Shown here: positions 31,476 to 42,940 of the stretch, one piece after another
How the letters are laid out: every line of letters begins with the position of its first letter
Numbering within the stretch: position 1 is the first letter of the stretch
DNA from: [Phialemoniopsis] sp. UDSM-2020
Lineage: Eukaryota > Ascomycota > Sordariomycetes > Thyridiales > Thyridiaceae
Reading direction: 5' to 3'
Assembly (NCBI GenBank): GCA_018873225.1
Contig: JAEILZ010000001.1
Location: forward strand, 1,302,001 to 1,366,000
DNA length: 64,000 nucleotides
Notes under the pieces: generated by a model
Told to the model about the DNA's origin: nothing
Database searches by the model: none
What the model saw: only the letters and a program-made list of their open reading frames with translations
Position numbers and translations under genes: made by a program

Positions 31476-34400
31476 ATGGCGCCTCGTCGGGGTGCGCATG
31501 CTGTCGAGGAGGAGGAGCCGCAGGAACAGGAAGCTGGCCTCGTCAAGCTGCAATTCGATGAGCCCCTGTCCTGGCGCGCCGGAAAGCCCATCGCCGCCAG
31601 CGAACTGCACCGCCGCCTCGATGCTCTTTCCAAGGAGCTCGTCGATCTGGAGCAGGAGACGACCGACAAGGACTCGGTGACCAAGGTCGCCAAGGAGCTC
31701 GTCTCCCACAACCTGCTCGGTCACAAGGATAAGGGCGTAAAGGCCTTTACTGCCTGCTGTCTTGTCGACATACTGAGGATATGCGCGCCACACGCTCCCT
31801 TTACACACGCGCAGCTTAAGGTTTGTCGATTGCTTGATCCAGTTGCCTCGGCGTCACTTCCTCGTACTAACTCGTGTGATACAACAGGACGTCTTCAGTC
31901 TGTTCATCAATTCTATCCTCCCGGCCTTGTCCGACCCCTCACACACCTACTATACCCAACACAAATATGTGCTCGACTCCCTCTCCGATGTGCAGAGCAT
32001 TGTGCTGTTGAACGATGTCGACAACAATGACGCACTCGTGCTCAATCTTTTCTCTTCACTATTCGACACCGTGTCTGGGAGCAGGTCGTCCTCGGGGGAG
32101 CGCATTCCTGCCGACGTTGGACGGCGGATGGGCGAGCTGCTCGTGACCCTGATTGAAGAGGGGACCAACCTGCGGAGCGAGGTTGTAGATGTCATAATGG
32201 CTCAGTTTCTTCGAGCTGCCGCTCCGGGCGGGCGAGATAGGCCGACTGATATTGACGAGAACCAGTCAACCCTCCTTCTGAAAGATGAACCCGAGGCTTA
32301 CCAGATGGCAAAGTCTATCTGTAACAATTGCCCTGAGAGAATGTCACGCTTTGTGGCGCAGTACTTCAGCGACGTGATCATGGACTTCTCGGGCGCAGCG
32401 AACCGGTCCAACGGACAACGGGGCGGTGCGGATTCGGATGACGACGAAATGCTGGGACCTTCAGATGCGGATTTGAGGGAGCTTCGGAAGGCGCACAAGC
32501 TCCTGCGCGAGTTGTGGCGAGCCGCTCCAGGTGTTCTTCAAAATGTTGTCGCGCAGCTCGAGGCTGAGCTGTCCGCGGATAACGTACATTTGAGACAACT
32601 AGCCACCGAGACTCTCGGCGACATGATCTCCGGTATTGGAGCGGCTGGTCCGCCGCCGATCCCTAATCCGGATCCGGCTGCCTATCCTCTGCCGAGACTT
32701 ACGGACGAAGATTCGCTCTCGACGCCTACTAACGTTTTGACGACGCCACGGTCCCCTCAGTCGTTCGCTCAGACCCATGCTGGAGCATATCACAATTTCG
32801 TAAGCCGGAAAAATGATAAATCCCCTGTAATCCGGGCGTCCTGGGCCTTGGCCGTGGGCTATATAATCTCGACCTCTGCTGGAGGAATTGGACTTAACAG
32901 AGAAGAAGAGACCAGTCTAGTGCAGGGCTTGGCCGACAAGCTTCTCGACAGCGACGAGAAGGTTAGGCTGGCTGCTATCAAGGCCATCGAATCCTTCAGT
33001 CTGCGAGACATCGTCGCCAAGCTCGCACCCCACGGAAGCATGGACAAGGAAGGTTCTATCTTGTCCAACCTTGCAGACCGGTGCCGAGACAGAAGATCCA
33101 ATGTCCGCGTTGAAGCTATGGCTCTGCTAGGCAGACTATGGGCTGCTGCAACCGGCGAGCTATTGGCCGGCAACGAAACCGTGACTGCGGCGCTGTCTCC
33201 CATCCCGTCCCGGATATTCAAGGGTCTTTGGGCCAAAGAGCCTGACCTTAATGTTTTGATCGACCGCGTCACCTTTGAATACCTGGTTCCTTTGTCATAC
33301 CCGCCTAGCAAGAAAGCTGGCAAGAGCGCGAATGGGAGCTCGCAGTCCCAAGCTGCCGCCGCGGCAAACTTTGACGCGGATGCAATCCGAGCAGAGCGTA
33401 TCCTGCTGATGGTTAAAGCCCTCTCGCCCGAGTCCAAGAAGGCTTTCTTCTCGATTCAGAAACAACAGCCGCAATTCGCCAAGATTGTGAGCGGTACCCT
33501 GGTCAAGATACTGGAGGCTTACAACGGAGGCGTCATGGAGGGCAACGAAGAGCAGACGGTGGCAAACATGCAGAGAACGATCAATTACCTGGCAGGATAT
33601 TTCCCTGATGCGCCCAAATTCAAGTCCGACCTCACGAAATTCGCCAAGGCGAATGATCGTCGTAGCTACCAGCTGATCAAATTTGTCGTCAGTCAAGAAT
33701 CCGACTACAAGGTCGTGCACAGAGCAATCAAGGAGTTGATCAAGCGCCTTCAAGGCGCCAACGCCGTTGTGCTTGATAGCTTGATACCGCTCCTGTACCG
33801 CTCGGGCTTCATCCTCTTCAACCGAAGCCATATTGCCAGCATCCTGGAGTATTCGAAGTCAGACCAGAGCGGGCTCTCTGCTGCTGCCCACGAGATGCTG
33901 AATGAGATGTCTGCACACAACCCAGACCTCTTCAAGACACATATTGGTGAGGTATGCAAGGATCTTGTCAGCCGTGCACCGACGGCCACCAAGCCGAACG
34001 AGCCTATAGTGGTCGACACGTTGAAAGCGTGCGCCTCATATGCCCACAAGTACCCTCAGGAGATACCCAGCGACAAGAACTTCACACAGACTCTTATCAA
34101 TTATGCTCTGTATGGGCAGCCACCAAAAGCCGCCAAGTTTGCCGTAAACATCCTCCTTTCGAAGAAGGACGACAAGAGCATGGTGAATGCGACTGATCTC
34201 CTCCAGAAAGCTACAAAAGGCTGGAAGTACGGCTCGAAGAATTTCCTCAACGCCTTAGCTGCTGTCAGTCAGCTTGAGTTGTTGGCACCAAAGGTGGCCG
34301 AGGAGGCGGATGATGAGATTCTTGACATGACGGTGCAGAAGATCCTGCTCGAGGTCCGCGGCGACGCGAACGAAAAGGGCCCCGACTGGGTCGATGACGC

Positions 34401-35971
34401 TGATCTTGACGAGGAAGGCCAGGCCAAGCTCATCGCGCTCAAGGCTGTTGTGAATCGCCTTCTGGGCACCGAGGACTTGGAGGATGCTAAGGTCAAGGCC
34501 AAGCCCGTCATGAAGATGCTCAAGGCGCTGGTCATGAAGAATGGAGAGATCTGCAAGGTCAAGGACACGCCCAAACATCACAAGAGTCGGCTCAGGCTCT
34601 TGGCTGCTCAGCTCATCCTAAAGCTTTGCAAGTACAAGCACTTTGACGAACTTCTCAGCCCCACAGACTTCAACAATCTGGCATGGGTTACGCAGGATGC
34701 TCATCCTCAGGTACGCCGCGGCTTCGTGGAGAAGCTGCAGAAGTACCTGGTCCAGGGCAAGCTCCGCCCCCGTTTCTACACTATCATATTTCTCACTGCC
34801 TTCGAACCCGTCGCCGACTTCAAGCAGCGTGTCGAGACGTGGATCCGTTCTCGGACCAACTACTTCCAAACCCTCAAGCAGCCCGTCATGGAGGGCATCA
34901 TGGCGCGCCTGCTATCTCTACTTGCACACCACCCGGATTACAGCCCTGATATCAATGATTTGATCGACCACGCGCGTTACCTCGTCTTTTACGTCAGCAA
35001 TGTCGCGACGGAAGACAACCTGGGATTGATTCACAAATATGCTGAGCGGGTGAAGCAGACACGCGACGCTATCGATCCTACTAAGAGTGAGAATCTCTAC
35101 GTCCTCTGCGACCTGGCGCAGGCTGTCATACGCAAGTGGCAGGAGAAGAGGAATTGGCACTTCGAGGCGTATCCCGACAAGGTTGGCCTGGCTGTGGGTC
35201 TGTTTTCTGCCCTCCCATCCCATGACGCCGCACAAGAGATCGCAGAGAAGCAATTCCTACCGGATGGCATGGAAGAGAAGCTCGATGAGCTTCTGCGTGC
35301 TGCCGATCGCAAACAGGTATGCTGCCTTCGCTACTTTAGAAGATATCACAAAACTAACACCTGTAACACAGAAACGCAAGTCCATGGCCGAGCGTGGCGA
35401 GTCACATCCTCCAGCCAAAAAGGCTCGGACCATCGCGCCCAAGCCAGTCAAGATGGAGAAGCAGAGGAAGTTAACGACTAAGGCCAAGACGCCGGCACGC
35501 GTCAAGAAGCCCGCTCCGGCAGCTTCGTCACCCATCCCCGAGTCAGAGCGCCGCCGTAGCGGACGTGCGAGGGGCGGAGCAAACCAGTCGTATATGGAGC
35601 GAGACTCGGATGACGACAATGATGAGATGCTTGAGGGTGTGGCTGAGTGGGCTTACGAGGGTGATGACAAGTCGGACGCTGAATCTGATACGGCAGTAGA
35701 CGCCCCTGAGCCAATGGACGAGGATGAAAAGGAGGAGGAAGCCGAAGAGGAAGAGGCTGCCCCGGAAGAGGATGACGAGGAGGAGGCAACGCCGCCCAAG
35801 AAGGCGAATGGGCGAAGGAGTAGAAGCGCGGCAGCCGCACCACCGGCCAAGCCAAAGGCTGCGCCCAAGGGCAAGGCACCGGCAAAGGCCGCGGCACCGA
35901 AGGTGGCACCTGCTAGGGGCGGAAGGTCGACGCGGAGGGCGGCCAAGGACGCGTACGATATGGATGATTGA
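31476..35971 (+). CDS. pds5: Pds5 (BimD/Spo76) cohesin-associated protein
   Basis: 1457 residues in three exons: 31476-31820, 31888-35316 and 35372-35971. Introns are 67 and 55 bp with ACTAAC and CTAAC branches. HEAT-type helical repeats fill most of the protein. The N-terminal region (LKDVFSLFINSILPALSDPSHTYYTQ across the first splice) and the segments VTFEYLVPLSYPP and LAAQLILKLCK fit Pds5/BimD. Exon 3 encodes a tail of about 200 residues that is first basic (KKAR, KRKS), then strongly acidic (Asp/Glu runs), then Ala/Lys/Pro-rich ending in an Arg-rich DNA-binding-like segment. Pds5 controls cohesin residence on chromosomes together with Wapl, Eco1 and Scc2. Length is normal for filamentous fungi. 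Confidence 0.94.
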
Positions 35972-36783
35972 AACGAATGCTCCCTCTTGGTTTTCTCTCT
36001 AGTTGCTCTCACACAACACACACCCCTTTTTCCATATTCATTGAGGTTGGACTGAAAGAAAAGTTACCTTTTTTTATATCTATTCCAAACATCGCGTTGG
36101 TACTTTCACTGTTTCTTGTACTCTTGCCGGTGGTGTAGTTTGACATACCCTTGATCAGATATTCTTGCATTTGCCTACTTTCAGTGCCGTGCCGTGCCTT
36201 TGCGAGTCTTAGCTCGGGCTACGTGTAGGATGCGTTGACGGAGATTGACAACGATGATTATTTAATATACTAGGAAACACTGAGTGATGTAACAACGCCT
36301 GCTCGTGATGCTGTGACAATAAAGAAGGGAACTCCCTGGATCAAGGGATTGCGTCACGAGGCCAGTCTTTTCATATCTTGTGTGTTCTTGCCGCCCACGA
36401 TGACAGCCTGTAGTAGTAATTCTTCTGTATTTGGGTTTCTCTTTTTTACAAGACTCCGACTGACTCCATAGCCTCCCACCACGACCCAAGTGCGTGTGTG
36501 TGTTGTCTCCAGAAAAACGTAAACGCACATCTCACAAAAGAACTCCCGAAGAATGATTAAAAAGGGCAGAAAAAGACACAGCCTCTCCCACCTCTATCGC
36601 CTTCTCCCCCTCTCTCCTTTCTCTTCATTCTCTCACTCGACATCGACATGTACATGTACAGGTTAGAAAGGAGGGCACGTCCTGCCCCTGCCTTCCTCAG
36701 CCACGACACCCCTTAACAACAACCACGTCCCTAATCTCCTCTTCTCCATCTTCTTCTCCTTGTCCCTGACCCGCCGCGTCCTA
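35972..36783. other. intergenic between convergent genes, 812 bp
   Basis: 3' flanks of pds5 (+) and snf5 (-). Nothing specific is seen. Confidence 0.7.
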
Positions 36784-39106
36784 CTAAGACGGCGTGGAGC
36801 CGGACCGCGCGACGCGCGCGTCGACCTTTTCGCGGTGCTGCCTGTTCTTGAGGTGAATCTCGAAGTTGGCGACGCCCATCTCGGGGCCAGGAGTGTAGAG
36901 CTTGCCAGGGCAGTCTAGACAACGAATGCGCGGCAGGTAGACAAAGGTCATGTCCTCGGGGATAGGGGCACCCGGGGCAGGTGCCGGTAAGGGCGCGTCC
37001 GTCTTGGCGTTGATGGCGCAGTAGCGCATGACCGACTCGAAAGAGTCGTTGGGGAAGGCCTGGGAGAGGGCTCCCAGGGCGTCGGAGAGCCACTGCGGGG
37101 CAGGGGGCTTGCGGACGACGTTAGTATGGGATGAAAGGAGAAAGGGGGGATCTTGGTGTTTGACTTACCGGTGGAGGTGGTGTTTGGCCTGGCGGCGCGG
37201 GGGGAGGAGCAGGGACGCGGCCGAGCTGGCTCGCGGGGACGGAGGACGGTGTGGCGGACTTGGACGGCAGGCCCTGGTTCAGGGCTGAAGGCGTGGAAGG
37301 CGGACCCATGGAGCCCGAGGCGGCCGTCACGCTCGGCGCGCGCTGGTGCTGGATGACGGGCGTGGCGAGGCCCGACGGCGTCGAGTGCTTGGACCGGACC
37401 CGGCTCGTGATCATCCTGAGCTTGTCCTTGGGCAGCCTCAGGACGACGATGAGCTTGTCGGGCTCCTCGGTCGAGTCGCGCAGGTCGCGCGGCGCCGTGA
37501 CCTTGCGGTTCGTCCTCGTCTCGTGGTGGTGTATCGTGCCGGCCTCGGGCGTCTCGGAGCGGCCGAGGTTGGCCATGCGCTGCTGGGCGGCCGACGCGGC
37601 GCCGCGCATACCCCTTGTGCGCGCGGTGCCGGTCAGCTGCGACATGGCGGGCGAGTCGGGCGTCGAGTCGTCGCTGTCGTCCGACTCGGAGAGGTCGCCG
37701 TCGCGCACGGCGCGTTTCCTGCCCGGCCCGGCGCCGGCGGGGCGCTTGTATAACCTACTATCATCCTCGTCCAGGGCGGCACCGGGCAGCGTCGAAGACA
37801 CGACGAGTGTCCTGATGGTGCGCTGCCGCTCCTTGAGGTCCGGTAATTGCGGACCGCCGCGCCTGTTGACCGAGCGCTTCTGCCGCCTCTGCTCTCGGGA
37901 GAATATGACCTCGTTCCTCTCCAGGTCCGCGTCGCTGAGCTCGTACAGGTATGGCGCGTACTCCTTGGCCTGCTGCTGGGGCCTGAAGACGGTGGGTAAA
38001 GGTGAAGGGAGGAAGGCGGTGACGAGGTCTGGGTCCTCGACGGGCCGACCGTCGAAGGGATGGCCAATGCTGTACAAGCTGCGGGTGAAAAGATGTGTCT
38101 GTTCCCTGATGCAATGCGCTATCGCCGTCGTGAACTCGCCGGATAATGCTAAATCGCGTGACATACTCGCTGCGAATTCCTCGGGAGAGTTGTTCGGGTT
38201 GTTGATCTCCCACTCGAACTGGTCTACTAGGGTATGCTGTCCGATGGTGATGTTCAGCTTTACCAATATCCTCATCTCGTCATTTTTGTAGGCGGAATAG
38301 GGTAGTTCGGGGTCGAGAGCATCCTCTTCGGAGAAGACGATGGGGTAGAAGTCATTGAGCTGCTCGTGTATTTGTTGAAGAATCTGATCATATACGGGCT
38401 GCGCGAGGGGAGCCTTGAGGCCCATGTCTTCGATTAGATGGGCGGCGAACACTTCAACGGGAACGACGCGTTCGTGTAGGTTCCAGGTAAAGGTATCGCG
38501 CAACTTGACCTTGTCCCAATCGACGTCGAGCCGTACGGGTACGAGTTCTTCGTGTTGTTCTGCCTGTTGCTTCATATCCTTCCGGGTATATTTTATGGGT
38601 TGTGTCGCCCTCTTCCCCGGACGAGGCTTCATCTGGGGATAGACGATCCTTGACGGACCTCCCGTCTCGGTGTAGCCGTTTCCATAGCCCTGGTAACCCT
38701 CGCCGAAGAGCTTGCTTGGGGGGAACCATTGCTTGTACTCCCTCCGCACGGCGTGGTACTCCTTGGACTTTTGTACCTGGTCGTGATAAAGTTTCCTCAT
38801 GAGTTCTTGCGAGTCGTGAAGGGCAGCGGAATGGACCCAATCCCTCGTGATGAAGCGGTCGATCTGGACCTTGTTGAGCGATTCCTTGTCGCGATGCGGC
38901 ACGGTGATCTTGATTGGGGAGGCCGAGGCCGCCTTGGAGCCCGACGCGGCGGCATCCTTGACGGACGAGGCTGCGCTGTTGGCGGCGCCATCAGAGCCTG
39001 CAGCTGAGCCAGCAGAGGGCGCACCGGCTGATGATGATGAAGATGCGGCGGCGGCGGCGTCGGGGCCGGGAGCAGAGGCCGGGGTGGAGGCTTGGGCGGT
39101 GGCCAT
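36784..39106 (-). CDS. snf5: Snf5 (INI1/SMARCB1-type) SWI/SNF chromatin remodelling subunit
   Basis: 753 residues in two exons, 39106-37169 and 37107-36784. The 61-bp intron has GTAAGT and a TACTAAC branch. The N-terminus is low-complexity Ala/Ser/Gly. The SNF5 homology region has two repeats: about 180-255 (LVPVRLDVDWDKVKLRDTF...) and about 278-346 (MRILVKLNITIGQHTLVDQFEWEIN...). Ser/Pro-rich and acidic linkers follow. The short second exon adds the WLSDALG segment and a possible zinc site C709-x2-C712-x18-H731-x5-H737. Snf5 couples the remodeller ATPase to the nucleosome acidic patch. The gene is divergent from the PA2G4-like gene. Family identity is firm; zinc binding by the tail is inferred from spacing only. 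Confidence 0.95.
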
Positions 39107-40162
39107 GGCGAAAATACGAGTCGCCGCGGCGATGCGACGACCGTGGGAAAGAGCGTGGTCCTATGCGCGCAGGATATCAAGGACGAGAAGAGGCGGGCAA
39201 TCGATGGATTGGGGGGTGGTCGGCGGTGGTGGTTGAGCTTCCCGTCCAGAAAGGCTGCAAAAAGATTATCGCGGTCTCGCTCACGCTTCCTCTCTCGCTG
39301 GCTGTGTCGAATCGCGCGCAGCTGGCACTACTGGCGCTCCCTGACAAGCAAGTGGATTGATTGGATTGAATTGGAGGAGCGAGCGCAGGCAGAGAGTGGT
39401 TTGACCGTCAGGGGGGGCTGGGAGACCAGAGCCAAACACTGTGCTTTGTGTACTATCTGCCAAGTCAGCCGCTCCCCAATCATGCAAACGACCAAAAGAT
39501 ACAGCAGATACAGTGCATGATAAAATTTGACACATGATACTTCAAACTTTGGCGGGAATCAGTACTATTCGGAAGTACTGTCATCTTGCTGGACCTTAGT
39601 GCTAAACACTTTGAGCTGACTTTTGGTAGGGCCTCCCTCATCCAGGTACCCGCGTGCCCGGCAATGCTCTCAAATACAGGGCAGGTACAGGTACTTGTAC
39701 AGGGCATCCTGGTTAATGCCATTGTTTCTTCCAAGAGCTTGTCGGGCGAGGCAAAGACATGGTCGCCTATCCAAACGATGACGAGCATCGCCGGGTTAAA
39801 AAGTGGGCAGATTTTACCTAAAATGAATACAAGAGATACCTCCGTCTAGCACACAAACCAATAAGGAAATAATGTACACCCGTCATGGCTCCGAGAAGTG
39901 CTGCCCACAAAGATTTACACCCCTCCCCCGCCTCTGTGAGCCAGACAGCAGACAGCAAGTAGCAAGTGAGGAAAAAGCGAATAATAGCTGTGTATGGCCC
40001 AAAATACACACAATTCTCTTACCTACCACAGCTTCCCCTCCATTCCCGTCCCCAAGCTCTTTTCACCCGGCTCGTTCTACTTTCTCTCCACCTTGATTTC
40101 TCGCTCAGAGCGGCACATTGAAGCTTTATATTTGATATCTCTTGACATTGCAATCCGTCAAA
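39107..40162. promoter_or_regulatory. divergent promoter region, snf5 / PA2G4-like, 1.06 kb
   Basis: Contains the upstream regions of both genes. A GTACAGGTACTTGTACAG-like partly symmetrical element lies near 39683-39704. No gene or clear core motif is assigned. Confidence 0.45.
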
Positions 40163-41770
40163 ATGGCGACCGAGGAGAAGGAGATCGGTAAGTCTTTGTA
40201 TTTTCCTTGATTGATGAAGTGCAAATGTACACGTGCTGGCGCACTTTGCAAGCATATGACAACAACCCCACCATCATGGCTTGCGGATGCTTGCAGCGCT
40301 TTGCTTTCCAAGTCGCAAACTGCAGAAGAGGGCATTACTTCCTCTGTTTTGACACAATAACGATAAATATACACGAGTCGCATATTTAGCTAACCTGGCT
40401 GGCCAGATTACACCCTCAACAACCCCGACACCCTCACCAAGTACAAGACTGCTGCTCAGATTTCTGAGAAGGTCCTGGCCGAGGTCTCGAAGCTCTGTGT
40501 TGCTGGCGCCAAGATTGTCGACATCTGCGACAAGGGCGACAAGCTTATTGAGGAGGAGGTCGGCAAGGTCTACCGTGGAAAGAAGATCGCCAAGGGTACG
40601 TGTGCTACTGTCTTGATCTCCGTGATCCCTCTTCGACTTAAACCAGCCCACTGACCCTCTTGGCTTGACAGGCTTCTCGCACCCTACCACCATCTCTCCC
40701 AGCTCCTATGTCACTCCTTACACCCCCCTGAACTCGGACGAGACCGAGGCTGCGGCCGAGCTGCAGCCCGGCGAGCCTGTCAAGATCCAGCTGGGTGCTC
40801 AGATTGATGGCTTCGGTTCCATCGTCTGCGATACGGTACTTGTTCCCGCCAAGGACAAGGAGCAGGATGTCGTCTCTGGCCGCCCCGCCGACCTCATCTT
40901 GGCCAACTACTACGCCAACGAGCTTCTTCTGCGATTGATGATCCCCCCTGGACTGCTTGCTCAGGGCACCGACGAGGAGAAGGCCAAGGCTGCCGCCGCC
41001 AAGGCTCCCACCCAGTCCAAGATCACCAGCTTGCTTGAGAAGGTGGCCAAGAGCTACGACTGCAACATTGTCGAGAGCACCACCTCTTGGCTCTTTGAGC
41101 GCAACGAGATCGAGGGCACCAAGAAGATTGTCCTGGCCCCTGCCGAGGGTGGTAAGGGCGAGGGCGTTCCCGAGATTGGCGAGGTCTGGGGTGTCGAGAT
41201 GGGCCTGAGCTTGGGTTCCGGCAAGGTCAAGCAGCTTGACCAGAGGGCCACCCTGCACCGCCGAACCACCCAGACCTACGGCCTCAAGCGCCCGACCTCG
41301 CGCAAGATCCTCTCCGAGGTCGTCAAGAAGTTCGGTACCTTCCCCTTCAGCTTGAGACAGCTCGAGGATGAGCGCGATGCCAAGTCTGGTGTCGTTGAGT
41401 GCGTCCGTGGCAACGTTTTCCGCCAGTATGAGCTGGTCGGAGACAAGGACGGCGCCCCCGTGGCCAGGCTACTGACCACCATCGGTAAGCAGACATTGTA
41501 TGCACCATGCAGTCCTTTCGCCTGTTGCTAACTTGCTCTCTAGCCATCACCAAGAACGGCATCACCAAGCTGGGATCTGCCCCTCCTCTAGATGTCAGCA
41601 AGTACAAGACGGACAACAAGATCACTGACGAGGAGATCCTCAAGATCCTTGAGCAGCCCCTGTCGAGGAACACTGGTAAGAGCAAGAGCAAGAACAAGAA
41701 GAAGAAGAAGCCCGCCAAGAAGGCCGCGGCCAAGGAGGAGAGCGAGGAGGAGGAGAGCGACGATGAGTAA
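40163..41770 (+). CDS. PA2G4/EBP1-like protein (M24 peptidase fold, Cdb4-type)
   Basis: 417 residues in four exons: 40163-40187, 40407-40595, 40672-41484 and 41544-41770. The 25-bp first coding exon is followed by a 219-bp intron. The protein has a methionine-aminopeptidase ('pita-bread') fold similar to human PA2G4/EBP1 and S. pombe Cdb4: YTLNNPDTLTKYKTAAQISEKVL, then GFSHPTTISPSSYVTPYTP, then IQLGAQIDGFGSIVCDT. In this family the metal-binding residues are lost and the protein binds ribosomes and nucleic acid rather than cutting peptides. The extreme C-terminus is a lysine run followed by Glu/Asp/Ser, a typical RNA- and rRNA-contacting tail. The short-exon/long-intron start is common in highly expressed fungal genes. 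Confidence 0.93.
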
Positions 41771-42940
41771 ACCTCTCTTATTTTGCTCATGGCGCGCAGT
41801 GGGAGCAAGCTGCTCCACTTGGAGAGCTTTATCGTCGTCCTGGCTGGCCCGAGGGCATCACATGTCGTCTTCTATGTCGGCTCGGGCTTGTGCATGGATC
41901 GACTGCCTGTCGCGGATTCGCATGTGCTTCGGCCGATTGCCTGGTAACCTCACATACAGCAAACCCGAAATGCACAGGGGCACAGCATATAGGATAGCCT
42001 AACACGACTGGCGTTTAGGCTCCCGAAACTGGGATCCCTCCAGACTTCAGACTTTGATAACAGTCGAGAAAAGAAAATGAATAAAAGCAAAGCAACTTTC
42101 TGCTCCCATGACATTCCAGTTGAGATGACACATTGTGGCAGAAGGAGTCGTCGAGCTGGAAATCCCAGGTCGTGTGGAGGCACTCATTTCTGATGAGACA
42201 GTACGGGCAAGACCACCAGGAGAGCAAGGCGATAATATCGAGGCCAACTGCCTTCAGGGCCAAAAAGCCACAATGGTGAATGACTGATGTTGGTCTGCCT
42301 GCCTGCTGTGTCATGGGGTGTGTGTCATGCAGAGCAAGCTGTCTAGGTTTCTGTTCTTCAGGGGTTGGTGTGGTGCTGGCAGTCGGACAGCGCGAGGGGT
42401 CGGTGACAGACACGGGGGGCTCTTCACTTCACTGAGACAGGAGACGCTTGCAGGCTCCAAAGTCACTGCACTGTCAACCAGCCCTTGATCACAGTGTCCA
42501 GGTAATCGAATCAATAGGCAGACAATCAAGAGACGACACGGTAAATTCATTAACATTAGCATATGCATGCAGCAAAATGCAAATCGAGTAGATTGTGGGC
42601 GTTTGTTCTGTCGTGTTAGGTGCCCGTTTCCGCGTGGGAAGTTTAATGTGGCGGGCCCCCCTGGTCGACTTTGTAGGTGGTCCGCGACCCGAGATTCCAC
42701 TGCCCATAGCATAGCTCCTCCTCCTACTCTTTTCTTCCCACACTCGAAACCCACGCGTTCCCGGGCTAAGCAACGCGATTTCCTCACCCAAACCCGTGCC
42801 CGAGGCAAGCAGAGAAGTACCAATGACCCCCTTTGCCCGTTTATTCATGTTCCGGACCATTGCTAACCATTTTCACAGGCGCGACAAAGAGCGTGTGTCT
42901 TTGCTGTGTTTGTGGGCAAAGGGGGGCGAAACGATTCACG
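41771..42940. other. intergenic between tandem genes, 1.2 kb
   Basis: 3' flank of the PA2G4-like gene and promoter/leader of the PHD gene. The PHD frame is open upstream to 42833 with another ATG, but those 36 residues look non-protein-like, so 42941 was preferred. No separate gene is seen. Confidence 0.55.

Noticed and set aside
37251..38291. 346-codon frame antisense to snf5
   Set aside because: Overlaps a clearly coding SNF5 exon and has no recognisable features.
40188..40406. Possible intronic C/D snoRNA in the 219-bp first intron of the PA2G4-like gene
   Set aside because: A GATGA core is present near the 5' end but the C box is imperfect and no convincing D box or terminal stem is seen.
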